From positions 17,940,958-18,004,957 of the forward strand of contig NC_133219.1 of assembly GCF_040436345.1 (NCBI RefSeq): a stretch of 64,000 bases of DNA, written 5' to 3'. Positions 1-11,800 of the stretch are shown here, one piece after another; the first letter of the stretch is position 1; each line of letters begins with the position of its first letter. The notes under the pieces were generated by a model. The model searched no databases. It was not told the origin of the DNA and worked only from the letters and a program-made list of their open reading frames with translations. Made by a program: the position numbers and the translations under genes. This DNA is from Pagrus major. Taxonomy: Eukaryota > Chordata > Actinopteri > Spariformes > Sparidae.

Positions 1-100
1 TCAAGGTCAGTTTGTTTATTCAGTCATGAAAACAAAGAGAGTTTGTCTGTTCAGTTAATAAAGATTTCTTCTCCAAAACTACACAGTACACCTTTAACAT
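1..100 (+). repeat. 3' half of a short terminal-inverted-repeat element (family also at 22.2 and 24 kb)
   Basis: The sequence matches the right half of the copy at 22223-22586, sharing the aaggtcagtttgtttat start, a gagagtttgt block and the closing terminal repeat cttctccaaaactacacagt. It is cut by the window edge. It lies in the downstream wdfy3 intron. No coding capacity, so a non-autonomous DNA transposon (MITE) is the likeliest class. Confidence 0.6.
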
Positions 101-1052
101 TCACTAATATTTGTTGTGATAACATTAAGTTTATAGTTGGTTTGTGACAGGAGGAGAAAGTACCTCACATGTTAGGGCAACCAGCAGCTAGCTAGCAAAT
201 GTTAGCAAATGAGCGTAGCCACGACCTTAAGTCTTGTTCTAGCTCACTGTTGCCATTTTTTTTCTGTTAAGAGCAAATCAAAATCAGTTGTTTTGATTAT
301 GACAGAGCACTGCACAGTCATCTGAGGGAACTGAGTCAACTACTGACTCAATCTAGAGGCCTGGTGATCAGCTGCAGGAGTGTGTGTTGCAAAATCAGAG
401 CCGTTCTCTCTTGAAAACAACACATCACATGTTCAGACAGAGACGAGATAGAGATGATAAAGAAGAAAAAATCAGAGAAGGGAAGCTGGAGACTTACGAT
501 AATGTGAATGTTTGTGAGTGCGTGCAAGTGTGTGTATGCAAGTGAGTGCACCGTCTGTCAGTCTGTGTGACGTCTGTCCTGTGGGGAAGCCGCAGTCAAA
601 GCTGCCACTACTGTCAAAGCTTTGGGGAGATACTGCCAGCTCACCTTTAGTGACGACTAACCTTTCATGTCAGATTCAATACACTTGCATTGCTCCTTTG
701 AACAAAAATATCCACTGAGTTACAATCAGTTGACAGTTACTATTTGGGATAAGGATAGGCTTTACAGAAAAACAAAAAATGAATACCAATCTCAGCATTA
801 TGAATTTAACTATAAAGTCAACCGAAATGAAGATAATTAAAGGAGCAAAGGGAAAAAAAGTCCCTTCCAACTGTGACCTTATCAGAGAACAAACACACCC
901 ACAAAAGGGGAAAAAAGAGGTCATCTCTGTGACAAGAAGCAAACAGGTTATGGGAAATAACCGCAACTGATGCCAAAGAAATGATAACTGGTGTTTACAC
1001 TCACTTCTTATTGCATCTTTACTGTAATTAATCCATGTGTGAGAGGGCTTAC

Positions 1053-1176
1053 CTGTGGATTTATTAGAGGCTCGTCGTCTGATCTCGGTCACCATGAGCC
1101 GTGAGACCTGGGTGGTGAACTGCAGCAGGTCAGAGAACTTCTCCGTCATGCTGCTGGGTGGAGCATTCCCAAACAC
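1053..1176 (-). CDS. wdfy3: wdfy3 second coding exon
   Basis: The exon is 124 nt: 41 codons (residues 61-101, VFGNAPPSS... to ...RRRASNKST) plus one base of the next codon. It starts in phase 0 and ends in phase 1. The open frame running on to position 676 is intron read-through: the strong donor ACAG|gtaagccc falls exactly where similarity to WDFY3 stops. The next exon, expected to begin with the rest of a Glu or Gly codon followed by an AASRAIV-like sequence, was not found between 1 and 1052. Confidence 0.93.
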
Positions 1177-3605
1177 CTAAAACAGACAGATGAGTTTTGG
1201 TTAAATAAGAAAAGAAAATACAGAAAGAATTTCAAGAAAACATATTTTCATTATCAATCAGACTGCTGGGTCAAAGTGGCAGCTTCAGATTCCCCACAGT
1301 CCAAAACCAAAAGACTCTTCATTTACTATCATAATAACAAATTAAAGCAGCAAATCTTTACATTTTAGAAGCGGGAAACAATCAAATATCTGACCATGTT
1401 GCTTGACAAATGACTGAAACAATTAATCAATTTCAAAATAGTTGGAGAAAAATGTTTTTTCATATCTTTAATGTCACCTTAAATCAAAACGAAGAAAGGG
1501 TTATTGCAATTATAACGGGTTAAATCGGCAAAAGAAAGAGAAAAATTGGTTGCTGATTGTTTCTTTAATGGAGGAAAAAGAGAAAATCAAATAAATTAAA
1601 CATTAATAGCTATTAAAGCCTGCACTTCCTCACAATTACAGCAGTAATCGCATCAAGCAGGGACACACAGGAGTCATCAAGGTGGAGCTACACTGGCTTA
1701 TATCTCTGGGTTCTTCCTGGCATGTCCTAATATTACAACCACAGAGCACAATGCATACTGAGCCTTTGGGGGAGCAGGGCAAAGATAAACTACACTTTAT
1801 TTTATCGTCATGTATTTATTTTCCCAGCACATCTGACATGAAAGAAGGCCCGGAGCCTGGCATCCTGCTGCACCGGGAGTACTCTACTTATGAATTCTGA
1901 CATGAATAACGCCACCAGTGAGTGAATCATAGCCAGCGCTGGATAATTAGCCGACAAGTCAAGAGACCCTTGGTAAGGTACTCCAGTCTGATGACAACAC
2001 TCAACACTCTTGCTGCAGCAGCCACAAAACAAAGAGGCAAACTACTCTGTCAGTGTGATATAAAGAAAGACTGTAAACAGAGGAATTATTTCTCCTGCAT
2101 TATCAGTTTGGTTAGACACACACAGCAGACACACAGTCATTTTAATACATTAATCCAGGCCTTTTCCTATGCTTGGACAATCGCCAGGTAGTCATTCATC
2201 TAATTTACACGTGTTCCTGATTGTCATTGGTGCTGGAAATGATTGGTTAGTGATGATGATAAATACATCAACAGAAACTTTTTGATAACTGATAAATTAT
2301 CTAAGTTATTTGTAAAACCCAAATGAAAAATATTCACAGATTTGTTTCTCAGTGTAAACTGGAGAGAACCAGCAAGTCCTTAGATCTGTCATATATTTGA
2401 TACCTTAGGTTTTGGGGTAGTTGGTCAATATGAAAATAATCACTACTTATTACTTCAGATGTGATTTATCATTTTGCAAGTCAACTGCAAATTAATTACT
2501 TTCAGGTTGAGTTTTATATGTGGTCAGTGAGGTCCAATTACTTATAAACTTTGAGATCTTAATATTCGCTATTATTTTTTTTAATTTTTGGTTTCTATTA
2601 CATTGTATTTATCTTGAAATTGCCAGATATTGCATGCTAAATTATTATTGCTCGTCTATGTCTATGTATTTGGTCAAATATTGACAATGAAGAGTAGGCG
2701 CCTAAGGGGTGCATAATTTCAATCCTCGTCTGATGCAGTTTATGGCTCAAGTATGAAGACACGGTAAATTTAAAGACAAAGGTCGAAGACAAAGGTCTTC
2801 GATATAAACATTTTCAATTAAACTAGCGTGTGGGTGTTCACTGCCCTTCCATGACCTCAATCTCCTACGCATCTGTCTACGAGGTGCGTATCAGACAATA
2901 TTCACTTTGTCAAATATTTCTGGAGAAATATCATCCTGTTTATGATCAAAGGAGCTCAGGATTGAAACTAGGAACCTGAAAAACACGTATGTCATTGTGC
3001 TCTATTTAGCTGAAGCCATAAAGCCACACAAGTCAGCAGTCAGAGTTATTTCCATCACATTTAACTGCAGAATATGAGATGTGACTAGACAAAGGTGTCT
3101 CACTGGAATTGATGGAGCACCAACTTGTCTGTAACACCATGAGTCCTTCTGTGTGCCTGACAACAATTAATCTTCTTTTACAACAACACAGACACAAAAC
3201 AACAGGTTTGAATGTCAGCTTCATACATCACAGAACCCAAATGAATGATTTTCAGTAAACTGGCAACTAAGAGTCCTTATGAGAATTGATATCTCTCCTG
3301 TTCTGTTCTGTTCTGTTCTGTTAAGTATTGTAACTGAGACTGCCAACGTTCATCTGCCTGTGTTTGGACCACTTCCAGCCCTAGTGTGACTTACCCTGTT
3401 AAATACGGGAAGCATCATGTAGAGCTTCTCCTCCTGCTCCTTCTGGGTCATGTGGCGAGGAGGGTGGCACAGTTCGGAGAAAAGGCGTCGCAGGTGCATC
3501 AGGCCCAGCGCATTGTCCTGGGGACTGCACTCCTCCTGCCTCGGCCGACCCATGATCCTCTTCACCATGTTCATCTTGAGTGGCTTTGTGAGACCAAAGG
3601 TGGCC
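1053..3605 (-). CDS. wdfy3: wdfy3 (Alfy), N-terminal coding exons; gene continues left of the window
   Basis: Two exons on the minus strand encode the first 101 residues of WD repeat and FYVE domain-containing protein 3, a very large (about 3,500 residues in mammals) scaffold for selective autophagy of protein aggregates. The exon at 3395-3605 holds 31 nt of 5' UTR, the start codon at 3574-3572 and residues 1-60. The exon at 1053-1176 holds residues 61-101 plus one base. The N-terminus MNMVKRIMGRPRQ, then LRRLFSELCHPPRHMTQ, VFGNAPPSSMTEKFSD and EIRRRASNKST are, as I recall them, almost identical to the mammalian protein. Splice signals fit: acceptor after tgtctgcag at 3606, donor AGG|gtaagt at 3394, acceptor ttttag before 1176, donor ACAG|gtaagc at 1052. 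BEACH, WD40 and FYVE domains lie outside the window. The start is the family's usual methionine and the next upstream bases are UTR. Identity is very likely. Confidence 0.95.
1177..3394 (-). other. wdfy3 intron between coding exons 1 and 2
   Basis: This is 2.2 kb of AT-rich intron with normal GT/AG ends. It contains part of a dispersed fish repeat (about 1240-1460) and a short (TTCTG)n run at 3298-3322. No other coding potential was seen. Confidence 0.8.
1240..1460 (-). repeat. Degenerate dispersed fish repeat
   Basis: Read on the minus strand it resembles the 'attaatcga / tcagtcatttgtcaagcaa / cttctaaaatgt' repeat also seen at 16.6, 50.6 and 59.1 kb. I recognise this as a recurrent teleost interspersed repeat but cannot assign a class. 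It is old and diverged. Confidence 0.45.
3395..3605 (-). CDS. wdfy3: wdfy3 first coding exon (start codon at 3574)
   Basis: This exon carries 31 nt of 5' UTR (3575-3605) and codons 1-60, ending in phase 0 (AAC AGG|gtaagt). The acceptor is tgtctgcag preceded by a pyrimidine stretch, so at least one further untranslated 5' exon must lie to the right. Two in-frame ATGs sit at residues 1 and 3. I chose the first because it matches the family start and no in-frame extension crosses the acceptor. Confidence 0.93.
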
Positions 3606-4384
3606 CTGCAGACAGGAGAGGGGAGGTTTAAGACATGTATTAAAGCAGCTCAACACTTAAAATGTCCTGTTGGGCTAAGTGTCGTACCTTGATACTTTTT
3701 AGGTACCAACTACACTGTGTCTGCAGCACTGAGTGTTTAAACAGTCAAATAGCCAAAGTCGGCACTGCACATTTGGTCAGAGTCCTTGTCTTTTTTTTTA
3801 CTTTTTCTTTAATCAGACTGTATATTGTTTAGGTTTGATTATTGAACATCAACTTGTCTTTAGACATTATTCAGCATTTGAATTTTTGTTTCTTTTAATA
3901 AATAAGCATAAGGGATTTAGCCGGTCACAAGGTCAAGTTATTTCTAACATGCAAGCTCTTCTGTTACCACCACTGTCTCACACAAAAGCTGCAACGGCCT
4001 GCTACAACCCAGAGGTGGCTCATCATGACTTTGGCTTAGTATCAAAACTCTTGGGAGTCCCAACCAAGACATACCAACTACAGTGAGCATCAAAAACTGT
4101 AACTGCAAGTATTGAAAGGCTGATGCACTCATACATTTGGCATATTTTTCAGAGAGACATTTTCTTTTGCTATGGCAACAGCAGCACATGACTATGCAGC
4201 GGTTGGTAGCTCCTCCAAATTATGCTACATTTTTGTTTTTTTAGCCGTCATTTATTTTGATGCTTGGTGCTCACACACAGTCAAAATGGATGAACAGTGT
4301 TTATCTGATCTCAAACTTTTGATGTAAAGATGCTGACCATATTATCATCACCATCATTTTGCTGCTGTTTAAAATTACCCCCAA

Positions 4385-4540
4385 GGTAAATAAAAAGAAA
4401 TGCACTATGTGGTTATGTATACTTGTATATAGATAAGTGTATAAATGTTCTGTAATTTATGTAGAGAACTTCCATTTCGTTATGCAACCCTGTGTTGTAT
4501 AATGACGATAAAATTACTTTGTACCTTGTACAAAAGGGTT
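4385..4540 (+). repeat. Possible LINE 3' tail fragment
   Basis: The stretch ends with a 'tttcgttatgcaacc ... gtataatgacgataaa' pattern, the kind of tail seen at the 3' ends of several fish LINE families. No reverse-transcriptase coding is left. The assignment is from memory of such tails and is tentative. Confidence 0.35.
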
Positions 4541-7500
4541 TTATAGAAAAAAAAGTTTATCTTTCACAAACGAATACATTGAAAAAAATATCATATTGGG
4601 ATCAATAGTAGTGAAATGCAACTATCAGTATGGCATAATACAAAATTTCAATACCGAGTCATAGTATGTGAAACAGTACTTGTGACAATTGACACTGGTT
4701 GTTTTTACAAAAAGCTTGCTGCCTCATTGGCCGGCTAATGAAGCCAAAGAAATGTGTCGCTGGTTCAGCTTACTGTGTTTCTTTAGGCAATTTAGTTTAA
4801 ACAGCACTCATTTTATACCTTGCTTCTTTGTAGCGTGGTTGTTATATATTTAGCCATTATTTTCTCATGTCCAATTCTCTCCAGACTATCTTTAAGATGG
4901 TTGCTAGGAGACTTCACAGAACTGCAAAGCCTACGTACAACACAGATAAACATCCACTAATAACAGAACCAACAGCCTGGAATGTTTGCAACAAAGATGC
5001 TCATCAATCTCAAATACGAGTTTCTTTTTCAGCCACTGCACTGACGCACTGTACCTTGCTCAAGGGCACACTGACTGTGGTGGCTGAAGTAGAGAAAAGC
5101 ATCTCATTTATTTTCCCCACATGATAGAGTATGACGCCTCCAGGGACGCATGACATTATATGTTTTGCTAAATGAGATATGTAAAACCTTTCTCAGCTCT
5201 TCCTAGCAATTCTCAATCACACAGTCCCTATTGAGATACTAGTACATTTTGTTATACTGTAATAATGACAGCTCATTGGCTCTGACCCTTGGACTCATAC
5301 TGTTAAAAGGTAGAGACTGAGCAGCTGCAATGTTCTAGTTTTGAAATGTTGCTTGTGAACATCAGATTGCCTTATCAGTTAATTACTGCATTGTACAAGA
5401 CGCCTTCACAAACAATGGGATTTACATCTGAAGATCAGGTACTGTAATAGTTCTGGCCAAGGTTATGAGCTTGCAGACCTTTGCTGACGTGAACTGCACC
5501 TCAAGAGCACCCACAGTTAACTGCCAGTCCTGGAGAAAGCACCATGGACAGTTAAGTGACATGACAGTTAAGTGACATGTAGTCCTTCCTTTCAAAGGGG
5601 AGGAAGTGCACTCCTCACAGTGGATTACTTTCACTTTAGACAAAAATAGGTCCCACCCTTTACGCTTAAAAATTAACACAATGAAAGATTCAACAATTTT
5701 AACCATCACTATTTTTATTTTTACAGAGACTGACCTAATCTAATCACTCGGATGAACCAAAATCCTGATGTCCTTCTGACAAATACAACTCAAAAAGGTA
5801 ACTGTGTTAAACAAAATGCTTTTTATGGCAACAGGACAGAAATTAAAATAACAGAAAAATCCTTTTCACAGCCAGCCTAGGACAACTGTCACATCTCTCT
5901 TTTCAGTCAATTTCTACTATTTTACAAAGTGTGACAGTGCACTTAAATTAATATCTTATGATAAAATAATGCAATAAACCAGACAGGACTTCAAAATAAA
6001 TACCCAATGTTTCGAAAAGGGGTTTAAACAGGTTGTGAGTGTTAATTCACTTCTAATTAAGAGGCCTTTGAATTTTTCATATGCTAAATGTAAATGTTGG
6101 TATCCCTGTGCAAAGAGACAAGTTGCTGTCCTTTGCTGTACTTTGTATCAGACACAGATCACTGGAGAAGTGTTTTGCAATGAAGGGTGCCCTCACTGAC
6201 ATCATTTTTCAAAAAGGCACCACTTTGCTTCATATTTATACTGTGCCACACATTTCTGACACCTGCCAATAAATGGGTCAGCGTGATGATCTATTTGCTC
6301 AATGGCACCTCAGAAGTAGCCACGGAGGACTGGGAAAGTATTTTTTCATACCCTCTCCTCAGCCACTTATGTGAAGTCAACACAAATCTGGATTCAAACC
6401 AGCCACCCTCGGGGTAAGAGTCCCTCTGAGCAGGCTAATTCACTCCTGGCAAGCTTCTCCATCTGTTGGCTGTCCATACATTTGATTCTTCTGTTTCGAT
6501 ATCACAAGTGCTGGCACTATGTAGATATCTGGGTATTTTAAAGTAGTTTGTAGACTTGAATCTGAGCCAAAAACAGATGGTTGATATAACCATAACCATT
6601 GAATAATTTCACAGGGGACGCTCCTCCTTGCCGAAGGCTGTCTGCATTTTCAAAACAGCAACCCGACAGTGTTCTGATTTGTCGTCTATGTTATACAAAT
6701 TTTTATTGGGTTGAAATAAGTATTTCTAATTTGCACCATATTCTCCAAGTCATCCCCAAACAGTCAGTTAATACTAGAGGTATGGAAATGTCTCGATTCT
6801 AAGATGCATTGCGATGTAGTGTAAAATTTTGCATCAAGGCGGGGACAGAGATTAATCAGGAGTTTGCAGCCTACACAAAAATATATTCTACTACAATTAC
6901 AAACCACATCATCTGTTTTCAATTTTGCCATCCAGCTCTGAGAGAGGTGTGTGCCGCACAGTCATGTTTGCCACGTTCAGGAAGTGGCCTGTCATACAGC
7001 TGCTATGTGTAAATACCATTTTTGTAGATTACAGCACACTTGTAATGTACTGCAGGAAGATATATGGTTTGTTTTTGTATGTACTAACATGGGTCAGACA
7101 GATACTGTAGCTGAAAGGGTTCAGCTTTTTATATTGTAGACTGCTGTAATCTGATTATTGAAAGGACTTTCTGATTGATGAAAAGGTAGTCATGTGCAGT
7201 AATATAGAAAACTGAAGATGCAATACACTAATTTATTTGTGACAAAGAGGTATTGAAATTTAACGATTGGAATGAAACTGTCATTCACAAGAGGTAGAAC
7301 ATACTGATTTTGGTCACCCGTGATCTTTTCTCTAGTCTCACCTTCAAAGCCTACCTTTGGATTCATTAAATATAATATCTACTTAACAAGATCATGCTAC
7401 AAACAGAGGAAAAAAACTCACTAATCAATGATTTTATGACCTTTCACCTACAACCACCAACTGATGACACTTTGGCAACCATCTCCTAACTATTTTATCA

Positions 7501-8627
7501 CATATGCAGTACGATATTGGCAGTGACTGTAACGGCTAAGTGGGAAGATTATTAGGTGTTCCCAGAGGGTCTGCCTTTTATTGAGTGCTTTCCTGTTCAA
7601 GGTCTGCTTCTCCATGACTGGCATCTCAACAACCCACATCTACTTTTGCCCCTTCCCGCTCATTCCTTTAAGGACTGTCATAAAAGACAGCGAGAACGTG
7701 AAAAGAAACATAATGGCAGGGACAGACAGTTACAAAGACACGTCCAAGTGTTATTCTGATTTACTGGAACATGGCATCTGTGGAACTAACAAAATTACTG
7801 AAGATTGAAGGCTTTAGTAACTCATCCTGCCCACACAGCACGGCTGCCCTCGGCATGAACTCACACTCAAACAGCAACTCCATTCAACATCCACCATTTG
7901 GTTCACTTTTATCTAAAGTGCCTGACATAGTCCATAAGTGTAGGCATATGTTTTCAGAATTCATTGTCTCAAGGGATTTGAGCATCTTCACCTGGTTATG
8001 GCTTTGCTTTGTGACTGCCGCAATCATGCTTTGAGTTATGCAACTAGTTCTGTCGCATCAGTGCTTTGGGCTCCTTTCCTCACTTTGAAGGGAAATTTCA
8101 TAAGAAAATAATTACAGACAGGTATGATGTTTGGTTAATCTCCAACCCATTTTAGACACATGATGGTGATCAAATGAGGCAAGACCTGAAAGGCTCAGGG
8201 TTTGACATTTACAATACAGCCTGTGTTGGCAGCGATACTTTCCACAATTCAGCTTCTACTAACCACCAGCTCTGCTTGTCTGAGATAAGGCATTAGAACA
8301 AGCCCTACAGAATATATCCTTCCAAAACAACTAAATTATACCTCCGCCTGCTGCAGATGCTGATAAAGTTTAGTAACGTGTGACAGGGGATTTTGTTTTA
8401 GGTGAAAGGCCTGAAGATGCAGCAATTGTAAATTATAGCAATCCCATTTTACTTCATGCGCTCTATTCGAGATTACACGTGAAGGTGAACTTAAATGATT
8501 ACTGAGAGGGTAATTCTACCTATAATATAAAATAAAACTAGAATAGCTCTCAGTAGAGCGCAAAAACCTACATCAAGGCTGAACAGTCCCCTGTAATTTA
8601 CTCAAGCCTAAGCCAACGAAAAGTTTA

Positions 8628-8850
8628 AAAAAACTTGCCCTATCTCGCAATGTTAAAGAAAGTGAGAAAAACTTCCTCGATCCTAATATCCGAAACTGCA
8701 ACAAAAGTTAAGGGGGGTCTATTCTAGGCCGAGACCCATACTCAAAACAGGTTCTGTAAAAAATCTGTTCAGTGGTTTTGTGTCATTCTGCTGACAAACC
8801 AACCAACCAACCAACAAACAGACATGGGCGAAGACATAATTTCCATGAGG
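8628..8850 (-). repeat. Dispersed fish repeat, copy 1 (inverted relative to 62.4 kb)
   Basis: Its reverse complement matches 62433-62640 block by block: ttggttggttggttggtttg, cactgaacagatttttt/actggacagatttcc, agaatagacccc, ttaacttttg, ctttctttaacattg and gatagggca. The unit is common in fish genomes and is non-coding here. Confidence 0.7.
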
Positions 8851-11800
8851 CAATTAAAGAAACTAAGAGTCAAGGATACACTACATTTTCATAATGCAAG
8901 TGGGCGCATTTATATTTTTAAAGGTTAAAATATACACTTCTCTATAAACTGACTGCTAACACCCTAATGGTTTACTTTTGCTGTATTTATAAGAGGAAGT
9001 GAGTGTGGAACATGAAGTCTTTTCAGCCACAGGAAGTTGAAAGGCGAGACCCGATTAACTACACTGCTGAGAAACGCCTTAAACACAAATTGAAACAAAT
9101 GTGGTGAGAACCTATTAAGTTGAAAACATATATTTCTGCAATATTATTGTTGAATGCATCCAGGGCAGATGTTTACAATAGCTACAGCTGTTATGTGTCA
9201 CCAAGCAATTAATCATTTCTTCGGTTTTGTTTTGTTACTTGTAATGTAAGCCAAGTGAGAGTCATAATCAACAAACACCACCATTAAACTTATTATAGTG
9301 AACTTCTAACAGCGCATGCAGTAAAACCTGACCCAGAAACTTTTATCTTCCAGAGAACCATGGTCTTGTTTTCAGAATAAATTTACTCCTGAATTTTGTC
9401 TGCATATTAGAAATTGAAACTCAGCAAATTGTTAAAGTTAGAATAGGACATTGCTGTACCAAAAATTTAATTTTTGTGTGTATTTGCAGCCGAAAAGGCC
9501 AATTTCACCAGACACACTGACAACTTTACTGGTTGACTATGTTTAAAGAAGAGTCGACGGCCTCTGAATGACATCTATATTTTCAAAAGGTTTGCGATCG
9601 CATTAAAGCTCATCAGTGACGGAAATTAAATGAACCAATTATTTATCCTCAGCGTAACTTGTTAAGTTGGGAGGTTTTACGGAAGTACAAGTTCATTACT
9701 ATTCTGACATGTTATTACACCAATGAGAAAATCTATTCTGAGCACTCCTGCAGCCTTATCAGCACTCTGCACTGCTAACATCCTTCCCCTTTCTATGTTG
9801 ACACATTTATCATGTTTGTCAATTGCTTCTCATTCATGACATAGTAATCCATGGCAAATGGCAAAAAATCCTTATCATAATAAAACCCTCTACTGGATGA
9901 ATGGGCAGACCAAACAAAGGCCCATATTAAGCTTTGAGAAAAAGCCATAGATCTACTGCACATTTGGCCAAGCGAATACACCAGCAGTGGGGTTATAAAG
10001 TGATCAAGATGTACAAGCCTCAGCAGCATCAGCAAAAAAGCCAGCCTTCAGCTTTTGGCTAAAATGGAAATTCAGGCTGAGCCACAGAAAAGCCTGTTGA
10101 AAAGCTGCCAGTCAAGGAGAAAATCTTGCTGGATGTCAGAAATTGAGAATCCAAAAGCAGAAGCAGTTGGCCTGTGGCCGGTTTAAAAATATCCAGCCCA
10201 GTGGGCCAGGTTCCTGAGTCAGTTTCAAGGTTTCACAGTGAGAAAAAAAAAAGGAGACATGAATGATCGAAACTGGTGGAAGCTTCTTTAGAGACATGGA
10301 GTTGTTTGGAGAGACTCTGAAACAAACTTTGAAAAAACAGATCCCCACTCTAAACTGAACAATTCTGCCTTCAACCAGACAATGTCAGATCATCCAGGGT
10401 CACAAGGGGAGTTATGCATGAGAACTGACAAAAATGATTCCTATTATGAGAAAATTAAGTGTGCTGCCTGTGTCGCACATATTGTCACACATTGACTGTT
10501 TTGACTGTCTACTACTACATTATTAAGGAGAATGGATGCAATAGGAGCTCACTGAACAGTGATTGACTGATTATGTTGCTTGCTTTGCAGAAAAAAGAAA
10601 AACCTTTTCCACGGGGAAACCCTGGATTATATTTTAATGGATTCGGACATAATTTCCATCAGACTGTTAAATTCAGATTACAGTCACCAAACAGCTGAGA
10701 TCTGGGAACAAACACAGAAACAGAACTGAACAACACAACTGAACAAGCAATTCAAACATTCGGACAGGTTGTAAACAAGTCGACAGTTTAGGCAAATTAG
10801 CCTTTACGTTATTTGGAGGTTGAACCAAAGTCAGCGCTTACTGAAAAGACAGCAATAAACCCATTATTATACCGGTGGAAATTGAATCAAGTCAGTTTAT
10901 ACACAGTAAGGAACACTAACAAAGGACAGTTTATAAAAATGTCACTTTTTGAAATCAAATTTAAAGTTAACTGCAGATTTATCGTTAAAGCTGTATTCAA
11001 GCTGAAACAGCCCACCTATCTTTTGTGCTATAATGTAGCCTTACTTCGGATCAAAGCCAGTATTTGTCTCTGAACAATGCTGACTGTTAGCACTGCTGTA
11101 CTGGGCCCAATGCAACAGAGAGTCAGTGAAGCAGACAAGAGTGCTGAGAGAATGGTAGAGTCGGAGCGCAGCAGGGCCGGGACCACAAACTGGGGCAAAC
11201 ACATGTCATACGACTCAGCATAAGGCTGAGCTGGTAAATCAACAAAAGGAGAGGCAGTGATCCGCAGACAAATGCAGCATTACAACTCACTCCACCTATT
11301 TGGTAAGCAGTAAGCGTCAAGAAACCACAGAGTCCAGGCCTAGGACACATTTAGAGTTTGTTTTGTACTTCCCTTTCAACACTAGGCTCCTAGGTGCAGT
11401 TGAAAATAAATTGCAACTAATATCTGAAGGAGGAGTAGATCTTTACTTGAAAGCCACAGTTTGTTTTTGATTGTCTTCCTGAAGCTTCGTCTCACAAGAG
11501 ATTCTAAATCTTATCAACCAGTCTGGTTTGAAAAATAAGATTCCTCGACTCAAAATAGCATTTTTGTGGGAAAGTAGCTGGACAATGAATGGACAAACAT
11601 GACTACAGTGTAGACAAAAAACAGTATTAAATCACTGTCTGTTCTCATTGGACTCCACTGCCTGGATGACAGCCGAGCTGCTGATTGACCTTTCTCCTGA
11701 AAAGCTTGTGTGTCCTATGAGACATTGTGTGTAATATAGAGCTAAAGATATAACTCGACTCATATTTAGCTGTGGATGTTATAGCAGGTGGGCATAAAAC

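Noticed and set aside
676..1052. Extension of the wdfy3 frame leftward past the exon
   Set aside because: Read-through of intron after a strong donor; resemblance to WDFY3 stops at the splice site.
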